A DNA stretch of 64,000 bases from Duganella sp. Root336D2 (GCF_001425005.1 NZ_LMDB01000035.1:199005-263004), one strand, 5' to 3'. Positions 33,005 through 41,605 are shown, numbered from the stretch's first letter. A program made the numbers and translations. Notes: a model not told the origin generated them from the letters alone.

Positions 33005-33964
33005 ATGTCACACCTCATCGAAACCATGGCTTACGTCAACGAGACGCCCTGGCATGGGCTTGGAAATCAACTCACTGCGCGCCAGCCGATTGAAGTATGG
33101 GCAAAGCAGGCTGGCATGGACTGGCAGATTCGCGAAACGCCTGTATGCTTCTCGACGGGGCATGCTGGCGGCCCTGGCGCTACTGCATCGTTCCCTGAAA
33201 ACAAAGTCCTGTTTCGCTCCGATACCAATGAGCCGCTGTCTGTCGTCAGCCAGCGCTTCAAGGTCGTGCAGCCCAACGAAATACTGGAGTTCTACCGCGA
33301 CCTTACAGAAGTTTCCGGCTTTGAGCTTGAAACCGCTGGTGTCTTGAAGGGCGGGCGGAAAATCTGGGCACTGGCACGCACAGGGCAGTCGTCAACGCTC
33401 AAGGGGGATGACGTAAGCAATGCCTACGTCCTTCTCGCCACGGCATGCGATGGCACACTGGCGACGACGGCGCAGTTTACGAGCATTCGCGTCGTCTGCA
33501 ACAACACGCTGGCGGTGGCCCTGGGTGCCAGCAACGGTGCCGTAAAGGTTCGGCATAGCACGTCGTTCGATGCACAATCCGTCAAGCGCCAGCTTGGCAT
33601 TTCGGTTTCCACTTGGAGTTCCTTCATGTACCAGATGAAGGGGCTGAGCGAGCGGAAAGTGAAAACGCATGAGGCGATGATTTACCTTTCGCGGGTCTTT
33701 GCTGACGAACGCAAAGCCGACAGCGGCGGTGCGAGCGACCGGACCATGGCGAAGGTGATGGCGTTGTTTGATGGACATGGTCGGGGAGCTGAACTGGCTT
33801 CGTCAAAGGGAACGGCTTTCGGCTTGCTCAACGCCGTGACGGAGTTTGTTGATCATGAGCGGCGTGCGCGTAGTGCTGATCACCGTCTGGATTCCGCGTG
33901 GTTCGGACAGGGGTTGTCAGTGAAGGAGAAGGCACTTGAGCAAGCGCTGATAATGATTGTCTAA
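33005..33964 (+). CDS. DUF932 domain-containing phage/plasmid protein
   Basis: 319 residues with the DUF932 (TIGR03299) start MSHLIETMAYVNETPWHGLGNQL and the C-terminal RARSADHRLDSAWFGQG segment. The family is widespread on plasmids, prophages and islands, where it is sometimes near recombination or anti-restriction genes, but its activity is not established. Slightly shorter at the C-terminus than some members (ends KALEQALIMIV). ATG preceded by AAAGAAAGGAATCG. Not overlapping its neighbours. Confidence 0.88.
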   Translation: MSHLIETMAYVNETPWHGLGNQLTARQPIEVWAKQAGMDWQIRETPVCFSTGHAGGPGATASFPENKVLFRSDTNEPLSVVSQRFKVVQPNEILEFYRDLTEVSGFELETAGVLKGGRKIWALARTGQSSTLKGDDVSNAYVLLATACDGTLATTAQFTSIRVVCNNTLAVALGASNGAVKVRHSTSFDAQSVKRQLGISVSTWSSFMYQMKGLSERKVKTHEAMIYLSRVFADERKADSGGASDRTMAKVMALFDGHGRGAELASSKGTAFGLLNAVTEFVDHERRARSADHRLDSAWFGQGLSVKEKALEQALIMIV

Positions 33965-34277
33965 CCTCTCGGCATTTGCACCATGGACCCGGCCGACATC
34001 GGCCGGGATTCTAGCGATGCCTTAGCTTGGTACTACTAATAGCGTCCCTGCTACATCGATGCAGAAAGTTGAGAGTGTCAAAAGGGTGGCTCATCTAAAG
34101 GGACTTCTGAGAATAGCCATCTCTTCGTGTGGCTAGCTGTGTACCAAAAATTATCGCTTAATTCGACGAATCGCCGCTCCCAAAGATGCGAATGAACGGC
34201 AAACAGGGTTGATTTCTGCTTCCTGATGGAAATCTGTGGAGTAGAATGCTGATGTACAAAAACCAATCCTAGTCTAG
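33965..34277. other. 313-bp gap before the restriction gene
   Basis: Contains a perfect 9-bp-arm inverted repeat at 33988-34007 (CCCGGCCGA-CA-TCGGCCGGG), a probable 3' hairpin of the DUF932 gene, then AT-rich DNA with no convincing gene. A 72-residue minus frame here was not accepted. Confidence 0.5.
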
Positions 34278-35264
34278 ATGCCAATCTCAAAACCACGAGC
34301 GCGAAAAGCGGCTCCCCTCCCTACCAATGCGATGGAGGCCTACAAAGCACTTCAAAAGTCCCTACAAATCCGTGCCGTTAGTGAGGATGATGACGATACG
34401 ACAACGGCAGAAGAAATCGACTTCTTACATTCAAACCAAGCTCCGCTCCTTGCGGCTGCCATAAAATTTGCGATGACGGAGATTTCGTTAGCGGAGCGAC
34501 TGGAGTGTGTTTCGAAAGTGGCGGGCAAAAGGTATTTCGCATTCGAGCGCCGTACTGCTAGCGAAACATTTCTCAGTCGTCCGGTTAACCAAGATCTGTT
34601 CTCTGACGATCTTGCGCCAGTTCTGGCGTTGTTTGACTCACTTGAGAACTCGCAAACCCATGAAGAGCTCAGTGTTTCTTTGCGTACCTGGGACTCTAAT
34701 TTACTCCAGAAAACACTCTACTCGATGGCAATGGCATTCTGTTGCGCTATCGATATTCAAAAAACAGGAGATAAAAAAACTCCGGGAACGTTTTTTGAGT
34801 ACTTTGTCGCGTATTTGATTTCACGGCGTCTACGGGTGAACCCCGTCCGTCGTGTAGAGATAAGTAGTCGAGGCGTCAATATTTCACTGCCCACAGACTT
34901 CATCTTCGAGCCTGGATTGGGCTTGCGGAATCTTCACGTGCCGGTTAAGACGTCTACACGTGAGCGAGTTATACAAGTTTGGGCTCATCAGCGAGTCATA
35001 GATGGCACGCTAGGCCAAGGCCGCTACCTGGGTACGCCTGTAATTCTTACTGAAACAAAGCTTGATAAGAAAAAAATGGAAGTGGTTGAAATATGCCTAC
35101 CTGAACAATGGCAAATTTATCAGGGGCATATTTCACAATTATCCAGGATCTACTACTTGGACCTTCCACAGCCTTACATGGATCTGAATACCAAGCTACC
35201 TCCAATTGCAGTTAAACCATTTGCGGAGTTTTTTTTCGAGTCTGACGCTTTGGTCGGGGTTTGA
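34278..35264 (+). CDS. Putative type II restriction endonuclease (PD-(D/E)XK-like)
   Basis: 328 residues, lower GC than the surroundings. Probable nuclease core: E174 in GTFFEYFVAYLISRRLRV, D207 in SLPTDFIFEPG, and K224 in LHVPVKTSTRER, followed by a helix with VIQVWAHQR. The spacing D-(16)-K preceded by a helical glutamate matches PD-(D/E)XK nucleases, though the acid two residues before K is replaced by proline. The strongest support is position: it converges with and overlaps by 53 bp a DNA methyltransferase gene. Specificity unknown. No C (controller) protein gene is seen. Confidence 0.7.
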   Translation: MPISKPRARKAAPLPTNAMEAYKALQKSLQIRAVSEDDDDTTTAEEIDFLHSNQAPLLAAAIKFAMTEISLAERLECVSKVAGKRYFAFERRTASETFLSRPVNQDLFSDDLAPVLALFDSLENSQTHEELSVSLRTWDSNLLQKTLYSMAMAFCCAIDIQKTGDKKTPGTFFEYFVAYLISRRLRVNPVRRVEISSRGVNISLPTDFIFEPGLGLRNLHVPVKTSTRERVIQVWAHQRVIDGTLGQGRYLGTPVILTETKLDKKKMEVVEICLPEQWQIYQGHISQLSRIYYLDLPQPYMDLNTKLPPIAVKPFAEFFFESDALVGV

Positions 35265-35970
35265 TAAATACGAGGAAGTAACTATGATTCTTCCTCGCAT
35301 GTACCTGCTTTATCATTCTCGATACCCCTGGCTTTCCTTTTCGAACGATAACGAAAAGATCCTCGCACACAAAACCATAAGAAGCATATTCGTTGATTAA
35401 CTCTACGTGAGTGAGCCTCTGCTTATTGGCGCATACCTCATCCTGACATTTAACTATGAAAACGCCATTGTCTTTTAATACACGCCAAGCTTCCTTGCCG
35501 GCTTGAAAATAAAGGTCCAATACGGCTTCATGGTATTTTTTACCACCTGCAGCCTCTCCCCCATTGTTACGATAATAGGCCTCAAAATTCTGATGGCCTT
35601 GGTGTGCAGTTCCTCCGGGAGTGTGCATGTAAGGTGGATCAAGAACGACGCCATCAAACGATGAATCTTCATATGGAAGTGCGCGGCAATCTGTGCCTGA
35701 CGCAACGTCTGATGGGACCAGTTCACAATGGTCGCGTGGAACGTTACGCCAGAACACGCCGGTTCCGTATGTAACGTCTGCCACACGTGCGCCTTGTGGC
35801 ACATACAGCTGTACGATGTGGGGGAACAACTCATCATTGTTGCACATGTACGCGGAGTGGATGAGCTCATTTGTTGCGACGCCACTCGCAACGCGCTCAG
35901 TCTTTTTCGCCTTGGTGGGCGTGGCTTTGCCAGGGGTGATGACCGGCAGTCCGTAGGTTTCAGTTATCAT
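35212..35970 (-). CDS. DNA methyltransferase (N6-adenine/N4-cytosine type)
   Basis: 252 residues. SAM-binding motif I VADVTYGTG (D65-G71) and catalytic motif IV DPPY (111-114), in the order I then IV, as in gamma-type amino-methyltransferases; a target-recognition region would lie between ~115 and 190, and motif VI-VIII features follow (KDNGVFIVKCQDEV). DPPY methylates adenine N6 (or cytosine N4). Its last 53 bp overlap the tail of the restriction gene on the other strand, so the two are transcribed towards each other. Start ATG 35968-35970; ORF extends no further. Confidence 0.85.
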   Translation of the reverse strand: MITETYGLPVITPGKATPTKAKKTERVASGVATNELIHSAYMCNNDELFPHIVQLYVPQGARVADVTYGTGVFWRNVPRDHCELVPSDVASGTDCRALPYEDSSFDGVVLDPPYMHTPGGTAHQGHQNFEAYYRNNGGEAAGGKKYHEAVLDLYFQAGKEAWRVLKDNGVFIVKCQDEVCANKQRLTHVELINEYASYGFVCEDLFVIVRKGKPGVSRMIKQVHARKNHSYFLVFIKPRPKRQTRKKTPQMV

Positions 35971-36249
35971 GGACGAAGTTTACCAAGCCTACGCGGATTC
36001 CGGAAGACCCTAGACGCAAATAAATGCAGTTTTCGCGGCAAGTTGATGTGCCGTCAAAGTTGTTGTTTTACCACGCGCGCGCCCTGCTCAGGGTGGACAG
36101 ATTGCATGGAGGAGCATACTTACCTAGGTAGGCAGCTCCTCGGTCCGACCAGACGCCCAGTACCGCCCTACTAAGCTACTTAACTCCACAGAAGCGAACG
36201 TTAGTGCTGTGATCGTTCTTGGCTGCCCAGTCATCTGTGAGGTGTACTG
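35971..36249. other. Gap between methyltransferase and IS
   Basis: About 280 bp with no accepted gene. Includes the methyltransferase promoter region and a palindrome TACCTAGGTA at 36121-36130 flanked by AGGAG and CTCCT. A 148-residue plus frame overlapping it is antisense to the methyltransferase and was rejected. Confidence 0.5.
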
Positions 36250-36270
36250 TCAATGGTGGACACTTCCGTT

Positions 36271-37131
36271 TCAAGCAGCCAGCGCCTGTTTGCCGAAGTT
36301 CTCAGCGAACCTCGCTGGCGACTCGTAACCAAGGCGCGAATGGCGCCGCTGGCGGTTATAAAAAATCTCGATGTACTCCTTGATGGCTGCCTCCGCGTTG
36401 GCCCGTGTAGCGTACCTCTGATGATGAATCATTTCGTTCTTCAAGCTGCCCCAAAAGCTCTCCATAGGCGCGTTATCGAAGCAGTTCCCCTTGCGCGACA
36501 TAGAGGCCCGCATTCCGAACTGCGAGACCAGCTTGCGGTAGTCGTCAGCGCAGTATTGGCTCCCCCGGTCAGAGTGCAGGATCAGCCCTGGCGCCGGCCG
36601 CTTACTCCGCACCGCCCGCCACAGCGCTTTCGCCGTCAGATCCTGCGTCATTCGCGCGCCCATGGCATAACCGACCATCTCGCATGTGAAGACGTCTTTG
36701 ATGCCCGCCAGGTAGAGCCATCCTTCCTCGGTGGCGACATAGGTGATGTCGCTAACCCAGGCCTCATTCGGCCGTGTCGGCGCGAAGGTCTGCTCCAACA
36801 AGTTCGGCGCCACCGGGAAGGCGTGCTTCGAATTGGTCGTCGCTTTGAACTTCCGCTTTTGCTTGCAGCGCAGACCCAGTTCCCGCCGCAGCCTTACGAT
36901 GCGATCACGCCCTGCGTCAAAACCTTGTGCGGCCAGCTCTGGCTGCAAACGCAACGGCCCGTAGGTCTCGCGCGTCTGCGCATGGGCGGCCTTGATGGCG
37001 ACCTTCAATCGCTCGTCATCTTGCCGTCGTTGAGATGGCGGGCGACCCACCGCTGCATAGAAGCCGCTGCGCGACACCGAAAAGACCCGACACAACAAGC
37101 CAAGCGGGTATTCAAGTCGCACCGATTTCAT
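36271..37131 (-). CDS. IS3-family transposase OrfB
   Basis: 286 residues. Catalytic DDE: SDITY Asp, HSDRGSQY Asp, and Glu in NAPMESFWGSLKNE, all present. It contains HTH-like residues at the start and rve integrase core. The OrfA stop at 37128 overlaps the OrfB start by 4 bp (ATGA), and a slippery A6G run (AAAAAAG on minus, 37176-37182) within orfA would allow a -1 frameshift to make the OrfAB fusion that is the active transposase. Confidence 0.95.
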   Translation of the reverse strand: MKSVRLEYPLGLLCRVFSVSRSGFYAAVGRPPSQRRQDDERLKVAIKAAHAQTRETYGPLRLQPELAAQGFDAGRDRIVRLRRELGLRCKQKRKFKATTNSKHAFPVAPNLLEQTFAPTRPNEAWVSDITYVATEEGWLYLAGIKDVFTCEMVGYAMGARMTQDLTAKALWRAVRSKRPAPGLILHSDRGSQYCADDYRKLVSQFGMRASMSRKGNCFDNAPMESFWGSLKNEMIHHQRYATRANAEAAIKEYIEIFYNRQRRHSRLGYESPARFAENFGKQALAA

Positions 37132-37436
37132 GAACGCGTACCGGGCAGCGACTCCCTCGCAAAGTACGCGGTGGCCTTTTTTAATACTTCCTTTTCCATC
37201 CGTTCGACAGCCAGTTCTTTGCGCAACTTGGCGACTTCCGCTTCCAGTTCGGCGACGCTACGGCTGCCTGGAGGCGCAGCAGCATCGGTACTACGTTTGG
37301 CGGCGCTTACCCAGTTGGCCAACGTCCCTTTGGGTATCGCAATCCGCTTGGCTGCTTCCTCAAGCGTCAAGCCTTGCGCCAGTACCAGCTTCACCGCCTC
37401 GCCCCGAAACTCTGGCGTGTATGTTGTTGATTTCAT
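37128..37436 (-). CDS. IS3-family transposase OrfA
   Basis: 102 residues. N-terminal helix-turn-helix (EEAAKRIAIPKGTLANWV at ~26-43) and a leucine-zipper-like coil (~62-90: VAELEAEVAKLRKELAVERMEKEVLKK), as in IS3 OrfA. ATG 37434-37436. It acts as the DNA-binding part of the OrfAB fusion or as a regulator. Confidence 0.93.
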   Translation of the reverse strand: MKSTTYTPEFRGEAVKLVLAQGLTLEEAAKRIAIPKGTLANWVSAAKRSTDAAAPPGSRSVAELEAEVAKLRKELAVERMEKEVLKKATAYFARESLPGTRS

Positions 37437-37532
37437 GATTTCACTCCCTTTGACAAGTTTATCAAATGGAAGTGTCCGAAAAACTCAGGTTACCTCAGGT
37501 TTAAGCTGTGGTCCAGGAAAGGATGACAGCAA

Positions 37533-37823
37533 ATGAGTGAAGGCAAAAAACGGCGGGTACACACGGCGGAATTCAAGGGCAAGGTCGGCCTGGAGGCGGT
37601 GCGAGGGGTGAAGACGGTGACGGAAATCGCGCAGGAGTACGGCGTGCATCCAGTGCTCGTTGGCCAATGGAAGAAGGAGATCCTGGACAACGCGGCAGCC
37701 TTGTTTGATGCCAAGCGCGGCCCCAAGCCGGTCGATGAAACCAGCCCCGAAGACAAGCTGTATGGCGAGATCGGGCGGTTGAAGATGCAGGTTGACTGGC
37801 TTAAAAAAAAGCTAGGGGACTGA
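37533..37823 (+). CDS. IS3-family transposase OrfA
   Basis: 96 residues with an HTH (ITEIAQEYGVHPVLVGQWKKE in frame with ~28-48) and C-terminal coil. Near the stop the message reads CTT AAA AAA AAG CTA: a canonical A-AAA-AAG slippery heptamer at 37805-37811 where a -1 shift continues into the OrfB frame (KKARGLTQAERSHW...). Confidence 0.93.
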   Translation: MSEGKKRRVHTAEFKGKVGLEAVRGVKTVTEIAQEYGVHPVLVGQWKKEILDNAAALFDAKRGPKPVDETSPEDKLYGEIGRLKMQVDWLKKKLGD

Positions 37824-37864
37824 CCCAGGCCGAGCGCTCGCATTGGATCGAGCGCGAAGACAAG

Positions 37865-38782
37865 GTGCCGTTGGCAATGCAGTGCGAGCTGGCAGGCGTG
37901 CCGCGCTCCTCGGTCTATCGCCGAATGGAGGCGGCGTGCCGGGTTCAATTCGAAGACGCGGAAGATCTGAAGCTGCGCGCATTGATTGACGAGGAGTACA
38001 CCAGGCGGCCGTTTTACGGCAGCCGGCGGATGGTGGTGTTTTTGCGAAACGACGGCCATATCGTCAACCGCAAGCGGGTGCAGCGCCTGATGCGCAGCAT
38101 GGGCTTGGCAGGCATGGCGCCGGGGCCAAACACGAGCAAGGCACATCCTCGGCACAAGGTTTATCCGTATCTGCTGCGCGGCGTGGCGGTCACACGGCCA
38201 AATCAAGTGTGGTCGACAGATATCACGTATATCCGGCTGGCGCGCGGCTTCGCCTATCTGGTGGCGATCATCGACTGGTATAGCCGCAAGGTGCTGTCCT
38301 GGCGCATCAGCAACAGCATGGACGCGTCGTTCTGCGTGGACTGCCTGGAAGACGCCTTGCGCCATCATGGGGGGCCTGAGGTGTTCAACAGCGATCAAGG
38401 CTCGCAGTTCACCAGCTCGGCCTTCACCGATGTGCTCAAGCGCGAAGGCGTGACCATCAGCATGGACGGGCGCGGAAGGGCGCTGGACAATATCTTCGTC
38501 GAGCGCTTGTGGCGCAACGTGAAGTACGAGGACGTCTACCTGAAGGGCTACGCCAGCATGGCGGAATTGATGGTGGGCCTGGCACAGTATTTCGCGTTTT
38601 ATAACACGCAGCGGCCGCACCAGTCGCTGAGCTATCAGACGCCAGATCAGGTCTATCGCGATGGGCTTGGCGGCGGCGCGATAATCGTCGACAGGTTCGG
38701 CGATGACGGCGGGAAGCCGCAGGAAAAAAGTATTACGGGACAGCGCCGGGCAGCTGAAGAAGTGGAAATGGGCACAGCTTAA
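37865..38782 (+). CDS. IS3-family transposase OrfB (frameshift product)
   Basis: 305 residues from the ATG at 37865; in vivo most product is made as the OrfAB fusion via the A8 run at 37803-37810. rve core with Asp in STDITYIRL, Asp in NSDQGSQFTS and Glu in DNIFVERLWRN. The stop codon lies inside the terminal inverted repeat. Confidence 0.94.
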   Translation: MPLAMQCELAGVPRSSVYRRMEAACRVQFEDAEDLKLRALIDEEYTRRPFYGSRRMVVFLRNDGHIVNRKRVQRLMRSMGLAGMAPGPNTSKAHPRHKVYPYLLRGVAVTRPNQVWSTDITYIRLARGFAYLVAIIDWYSRKVLSWRISNSMDASFCVDCLEDALRHHGGPEVFNSDQGSQFTSSAFTDVLKREGVTISMDGRGRALDNIFVERLWRNVKYEDVYLKGYASMAELMVGLAQYFAFYNTQRPHQSLSYQTPDQVYRDGLGGGAIIVDRFGDDGGKPQEKSITGQRRAAEEVEMGTA

Positions 38783-38800
38783 ATTAACTGGCAGAGTGTC

Positions 38801-39835
38801 TTGACTGAAGGGTCCACTTTAGCTCGACGCCGGCGCCTTGCATCGGGCAAGGTCTGGGTAGGCTATTACTACAATGGATACTCGAACGATGGGAAACGCC
38901 AGGAGCTTTCACTCGGGACCGATCTCGCCGCAGCCAAGCGAAAGTGGGCCGAACTTGAATGCGCCGACGTTCCTGTTGACGCGTCGATGATGAAGCACAC
39001 GTTCGATCAATACGTTCGCGACATCCTGCCGAAAAAGAAGCCATCCACCCAGCGCGAGAATATGCTTTGCTTGTCCCAGCTACGGCCGGTGTTCGATGCT
39101 GCACCAATCAACGAGATCCGGCCGCAGGACATTGCCCAATACCGCGATGCGCGGTCGGCGCCAGTTCGCGCGAACCGCGAAATAGCGCTATTGTCACACG
39201 TGTTCAACATGGCCCGAGAATGGGGCCACCTGAAGGGCGAAAACCCATGCCGGGGCGTGCGGAAAAACAAAGAGCAGCCACGTGACTTCTATGCAGATTC
39301 CGAAGTGTGGGACGCAGTCTACGCAGCCGCTGCGCCGGAATTGAAAGATGCAATGGATCTGAATTACTTAACAGGCCAGCGCCCTGGAGATGTGTTGCGT
39401 ATGAAGGATTCGGACATTCGAGAAGGCGCGCTCCTTGTGCGCCAAGGAAAAACCAACAAGTTCCTTCGCATCTTACTTCGGCCTAACGGCTCGGAATCTC
39501 AGCTGGCAAAGGTAGTCGAACGCATCCTCGCACGACCTGGACGCAAGTCAGACTCTCACCTGGTTACACTTCCATCTGGTGATCCGTTAAAGCAATGGAA
39601 CCTCCGCTTGCGCTTTGATACAGCACGAAATGCTGCAGCTGATCGTGCAGTTGAAATGGGGAAGAAGGCACTGGCGGTGCGCATCAAAAAATTCCAGTTC
39701 CGCGATATCCGCGCGAAATCCGCCAGTGAGATCGCCGACATCAAAGCTGCCAGCGAGCTACTGGGGCATACGGAAGGTGACATAACTGATCGGGTTTATC
39801 GCCGGGTCGGCCAAGCTGTTAAGCCAACAAGATAG
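38801..39835 (+). CDS. Tyrosine-type integrase/recombinase of the island
   Basis: 344 residues. N-terminal SAM-like arm/core-binding domain (LASGKVWVGYYYNGYSND..., ~14-130) and catalytic domain with R194 in TGQRPGD, a K/R region in KFQFRDIRAK, LLGHTEGD and the nucleophile Y333 in DRVYRR. It catalyses site-specific insertion into the tRNA-Ser att site. Only a TTG start at 38801 is available, without a visible ribosome-binding site, 18 bp from the IS end, so the IS has probably replaced the native promoter and first codons; expression may now depend on the IS. Confidence 0.87.
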   Translation: MTEGSTLARRRRLASGKVWVGYYYNGYSNDGKRQELSLGTDLAAAKRKWAELECADVPVDASMMKHTFDQYVRDILPKKKPSTQRENMLCLSQLRPVFDAAPINEIRPQDIAQYRDARSAPVRANREIALLSHVFNMAREWGHLKGENPCRGVRKNKEQPRDFYADSEVWDAVYAAAAPELKDAMDLNYLTGQRPGDVLRMKDSDIREGALLVRQGKTNKFLRILLRPNGSESQLAKVVERILARPGRKSDSHLVTLPSGDPLKQWNLRLRFDTARNAAADRAVEMGKKALAVRIKKFQFRDIRAKSASEIADIKAASELLGHTEGDITDRVYRRVGQAVKPTR

Positions 39836-39880
39836 CAGCCGGGCCACAAGTGCGATACGCAAAGCACAAACGCACGTCGA

Positions 39881-40261
39881 TCAGGGCCGATAGACCGGAA
39901 TTCTCACGCGCCAGTTCTTGACTGGCGCGTTCTTTAAAGTCCTAGTGCAGCTAACGACGACTTGTGGTTCTTCGCCTGGCTCGGTTGCCTGCCAGTTGGC
40001 AACCAGCGGAACAGCACACTCCCAGACTACAACCCGAATGTCTGGATTACCGACTTCCCATTGAGTCTTCCTCGTTGAATTTTCGCGGCGGATGAATTCC
40101 TTCGCCGCTTCCCTGATCTCGTAGAGGCCGTGCCTATTTCCCCGCGTCCGATATTCGAGCAGAGGGTCTTCAGCGACATCATGGGCAGAGCAGCTCACAG
40201 ACGTTGCAACCGCACAAAGCAGGAGCCCAACTACCTTATTCAATTGTAACGGTGCCCACAT
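39881..40261 (-). CDS. Periplasmic protein, candidate immunity to the adjacent Tlde1-like effector
   Basis: 126 residues from ATG 40259-40261; the longer frame begins inside the effector. A Sec signal with near-lipobox end (VGLLLCAVATSVSCSA) and a mature domain of ~100 residues rich in Trp and charged residues. It overlaps the effector gene by 26 bp and is last in a PAAR-effector-immunity arrangement. Periplasmic location is right for protection from a peptidoglycan-modifying toxin. No sequence family recognised; immunity role inferred from position. Confidence 0.65.
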   Translation of the reverse strand: MWAPLQLNKVVGLLLCAVATSVSCSAHDVAEDPLLEYRTRGNRHGLYEIREAAKEFIRRENSTRKTQWEVGNPDIRVVVWECAVPLVANWQATEPGEEPQVVVSCTRTLKNAPVKNWRVRIPVYRP

Positions 40262-41006
40262 ACTTACCTTCCTTATCGCTTCGATTTGAGATGAGATAGC
40301 GATATACGTCATTCCATTTGGTCAGATCATATATGGTGACGCATCCCTCAGATAGATTTCCAACGTGGACAAAATTACTGTTAGCTGTCGCTGCGTACTC
40401 GATGGGAAACCACACAGTGTGATACTTAAGGTCTGGATTGCCTCCAGGGTATGTCACATAAAACTCGGTACTATCCGGGTTGTGCGCATGCTGCGGGGCT
40501 AAAATTTTGTATGTCCCCTTCGGTAAAGGCTTTGATTGCTTCCATGTGTGGAAACCAGGCCCTGGTGCCGTTTCCCAGAACTTCACATCCGAGTCAAGTG
40601 AGATCATTGAAGTCTGGCCATTGAATGAAAGCGTCCCAACAAGTTGGTTATGCGTGTCATTCCGGGGTTTCGAATACAAACGTTCACGCCCTTTCATCTT
40701 TGCGACGAGCTTTGCGCCAGAGCCACGAGTCGCGGCAACCAAACATTTCGCTGCATTCTCGCTCTTGAGGCTTGCAGTTTCCCGTTTGTATTCACCTTCG
40801 AGAATTATAAAGTGAGTGCGACTACCCTCCTTAATCACCGAGACCTTCACGAATTCCGGAAGGAAGGCCATTTGACCCGATGACTCCAATTGGACCTTTA
40901 GCCATCCAGACATGTCCGGTGACTTCGTATACTTTGTCGTGACGACCGCTTGATGAACGCTGTTCGCAGTAGTGTTGGTACGTGCTCGCGCGATAACCTG
41001 ATTCAT
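40236..41006 (-). CDS. Putative T6SS effector with L,D-transpeptidase/Tlde1-like catalytic site
   Basis: 256 residues. The C-terminal half ends in an HxxxxSxGC motif (H214, S219, C222 in VGNLSEGCVT), preceded by LPKGTYKI, the arrangement seen in YkuD-type L,D-transpeptidases and in the DUF2778/Tlde1 T6SS effector group, which exchange D-amino acids or cut tetrapeptides in target-cell peptidoglycan. The N-terminal half (~1-110) is of unknown fold. No signal peptide, as expected of a T6SS cargo delivered by the PAAR tip. Starts by overlapping the PAAR gene by 4 bp. Activity inferred. Confidence 0.7.
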   Translation of the reverse strand: MNQVIARARTNTTANSVHQAVVTTKYTKSPDMSGWLKVQLESSGQMAFLPEFVKVSVIKEGSRTHFIILEGEYKRETASLKSENAAKCLVAATRGSGAKLVAKMKGRERLYSKPRNDTHNQLVGTLSFNGQTSMISLDSDVKFWETAPGPGFHTWKQSKPLPKGTYKILAPQHAHNPDSTEFYVTYPGGNPDLKYHTVWFPIEYAATANSNFVHVGNLSEGCVTIYDLTKWNDVYRYLISNRSDKEGKYVGTVTIE

Positions 41007-41605
41007 GAGTCAATGTGCCCTAAACAAACCTCGATATATTCCGCGCCTTCGGTGCGGTAGCGTCCCGTACGCCCTTCCTCATCGGTGACCCCGTGAATCC
41101 GCTGGCCTGACGGCAGAAAGATGGTGTAAGGCACGCCCGCCAACATCAGGTCATCTTCGTCCTTGAGTTGGAATTGTTCGTCATATAGCGTGGCATCGTC
41201 AGCGACTTCGGCCGACTGCGAAATCGTTGGGTGCTGCCCTGGAGCCAGTGAGGTAATTGGCCCAGCAGCCGCCGTCTCATCACTTGGCCGCTTTGATGCC
41301 GGCGAAGCTTCATTTGGAGAACCGGATGAGGCCCGACCGCCCCATTCGACGGTATCGGTGAATTGGCTAGCGATAAGCACTGCGCCGCACGAAGTTTTCA
41401 TTCCAGCAAGCGCAACGCCCTTGCCAAAGAATGTCGTGGTTGGCACACCCTCAATGATCGGGAAATCGCCCTTGCATTTAGGGCAGTGGACCTTGTGGCC
41501 AATGTAGGCTATTGGCTTCCCCATGCAAATGTCAGTCTGCGACCCTTCCAAGACTGTCCCATTGTGGCTCGTAGTGTCCCCAAGCCGAATTATTTCTCCA
41601 GCCAT
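41003..41605 (-). CDS. PAAR domain protein (T6SS spike tip) with C-terminal extension
   Basis: 200 residues from ATG 41603-41605; the longer frame upstream includes a non-coding part. PAAR domain at ~1-85 with its repeated loops (IIRLGDTTSHNG, IGHKV, GKGVALAGMKTSCGA) and Cys pairs (CPKC, MKTSC). PAAR proteins sharpen the VgrG spike and carry effectors. The C-terminal ~100 residues contain a Ser/Pro-rich linker and a TIFLPSGQRIHGVTDEEGRTGRY adapter-like module, likely for binding the effector encoded next. No VgrG gene is adjacent. Confidence 0.87.
   Translation of the reverse strand: MAGEIIRLGDTTSHNGTVLEGSQTDICMGKPIAYIGHKVHCPKCKGDFPIIEGVPTTTFFGKGVALAGMKTSCGAVLIASQFTDTVEWGGRASSGSPNEASPASKRPSDETAAAGPITSLAPGQHPTISQSAEVADDATLYDEQFQLKDEDDLMLAGVPYTIFLPSGQRIHGVTDEEGRTGRYRTEGAEYIEVCLGHIDS

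Larger units (their letters stand above)
36250..37487 (-). mobile_element. IS3-family insertion sequence (first of two)
   Basis: Inverted ends share GGACACTTCC (36258-36267) with GGAAGTGTCC (37468-37477), each followed by a similar TTT stretch, and the outer limits are approximate. Two overlapping genes on the minus strand encode OrfA and OrfB. Its right end abuts the next IS at about 37490. Confidence 0.85.
37490..38790 (+). mobile_element. IS3-family insertion sequence (second of two, IS150-like)
   Basis: Inverted ends share TTTAAGCTGTG at 37500-37510 and CACAGCTTAAA at 38773-38783. OrfA and OrfB are on the plus strand, opposite to the first IS. Boundaries are approximate, by about 10 bp. 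The right end lies 11-18 bp from the integrase start. Confidence 0.82.

Noticed and set aside
34078..34296. A 72-residue minus-strand frame in the gap before the restriction gene
   Set aside because: No ribosome-binding site or recognisable features, overlaps the restriction gene start; could have been a controller protein but has no helix-turn-helix.
35728..36174. A 148-residue plus-strand frame over the start of the methyltransferase gene
   Set aside because: Antisense to the methyltransferase with DPPY motif and lacking family features; the minus-strand gene explains the region.
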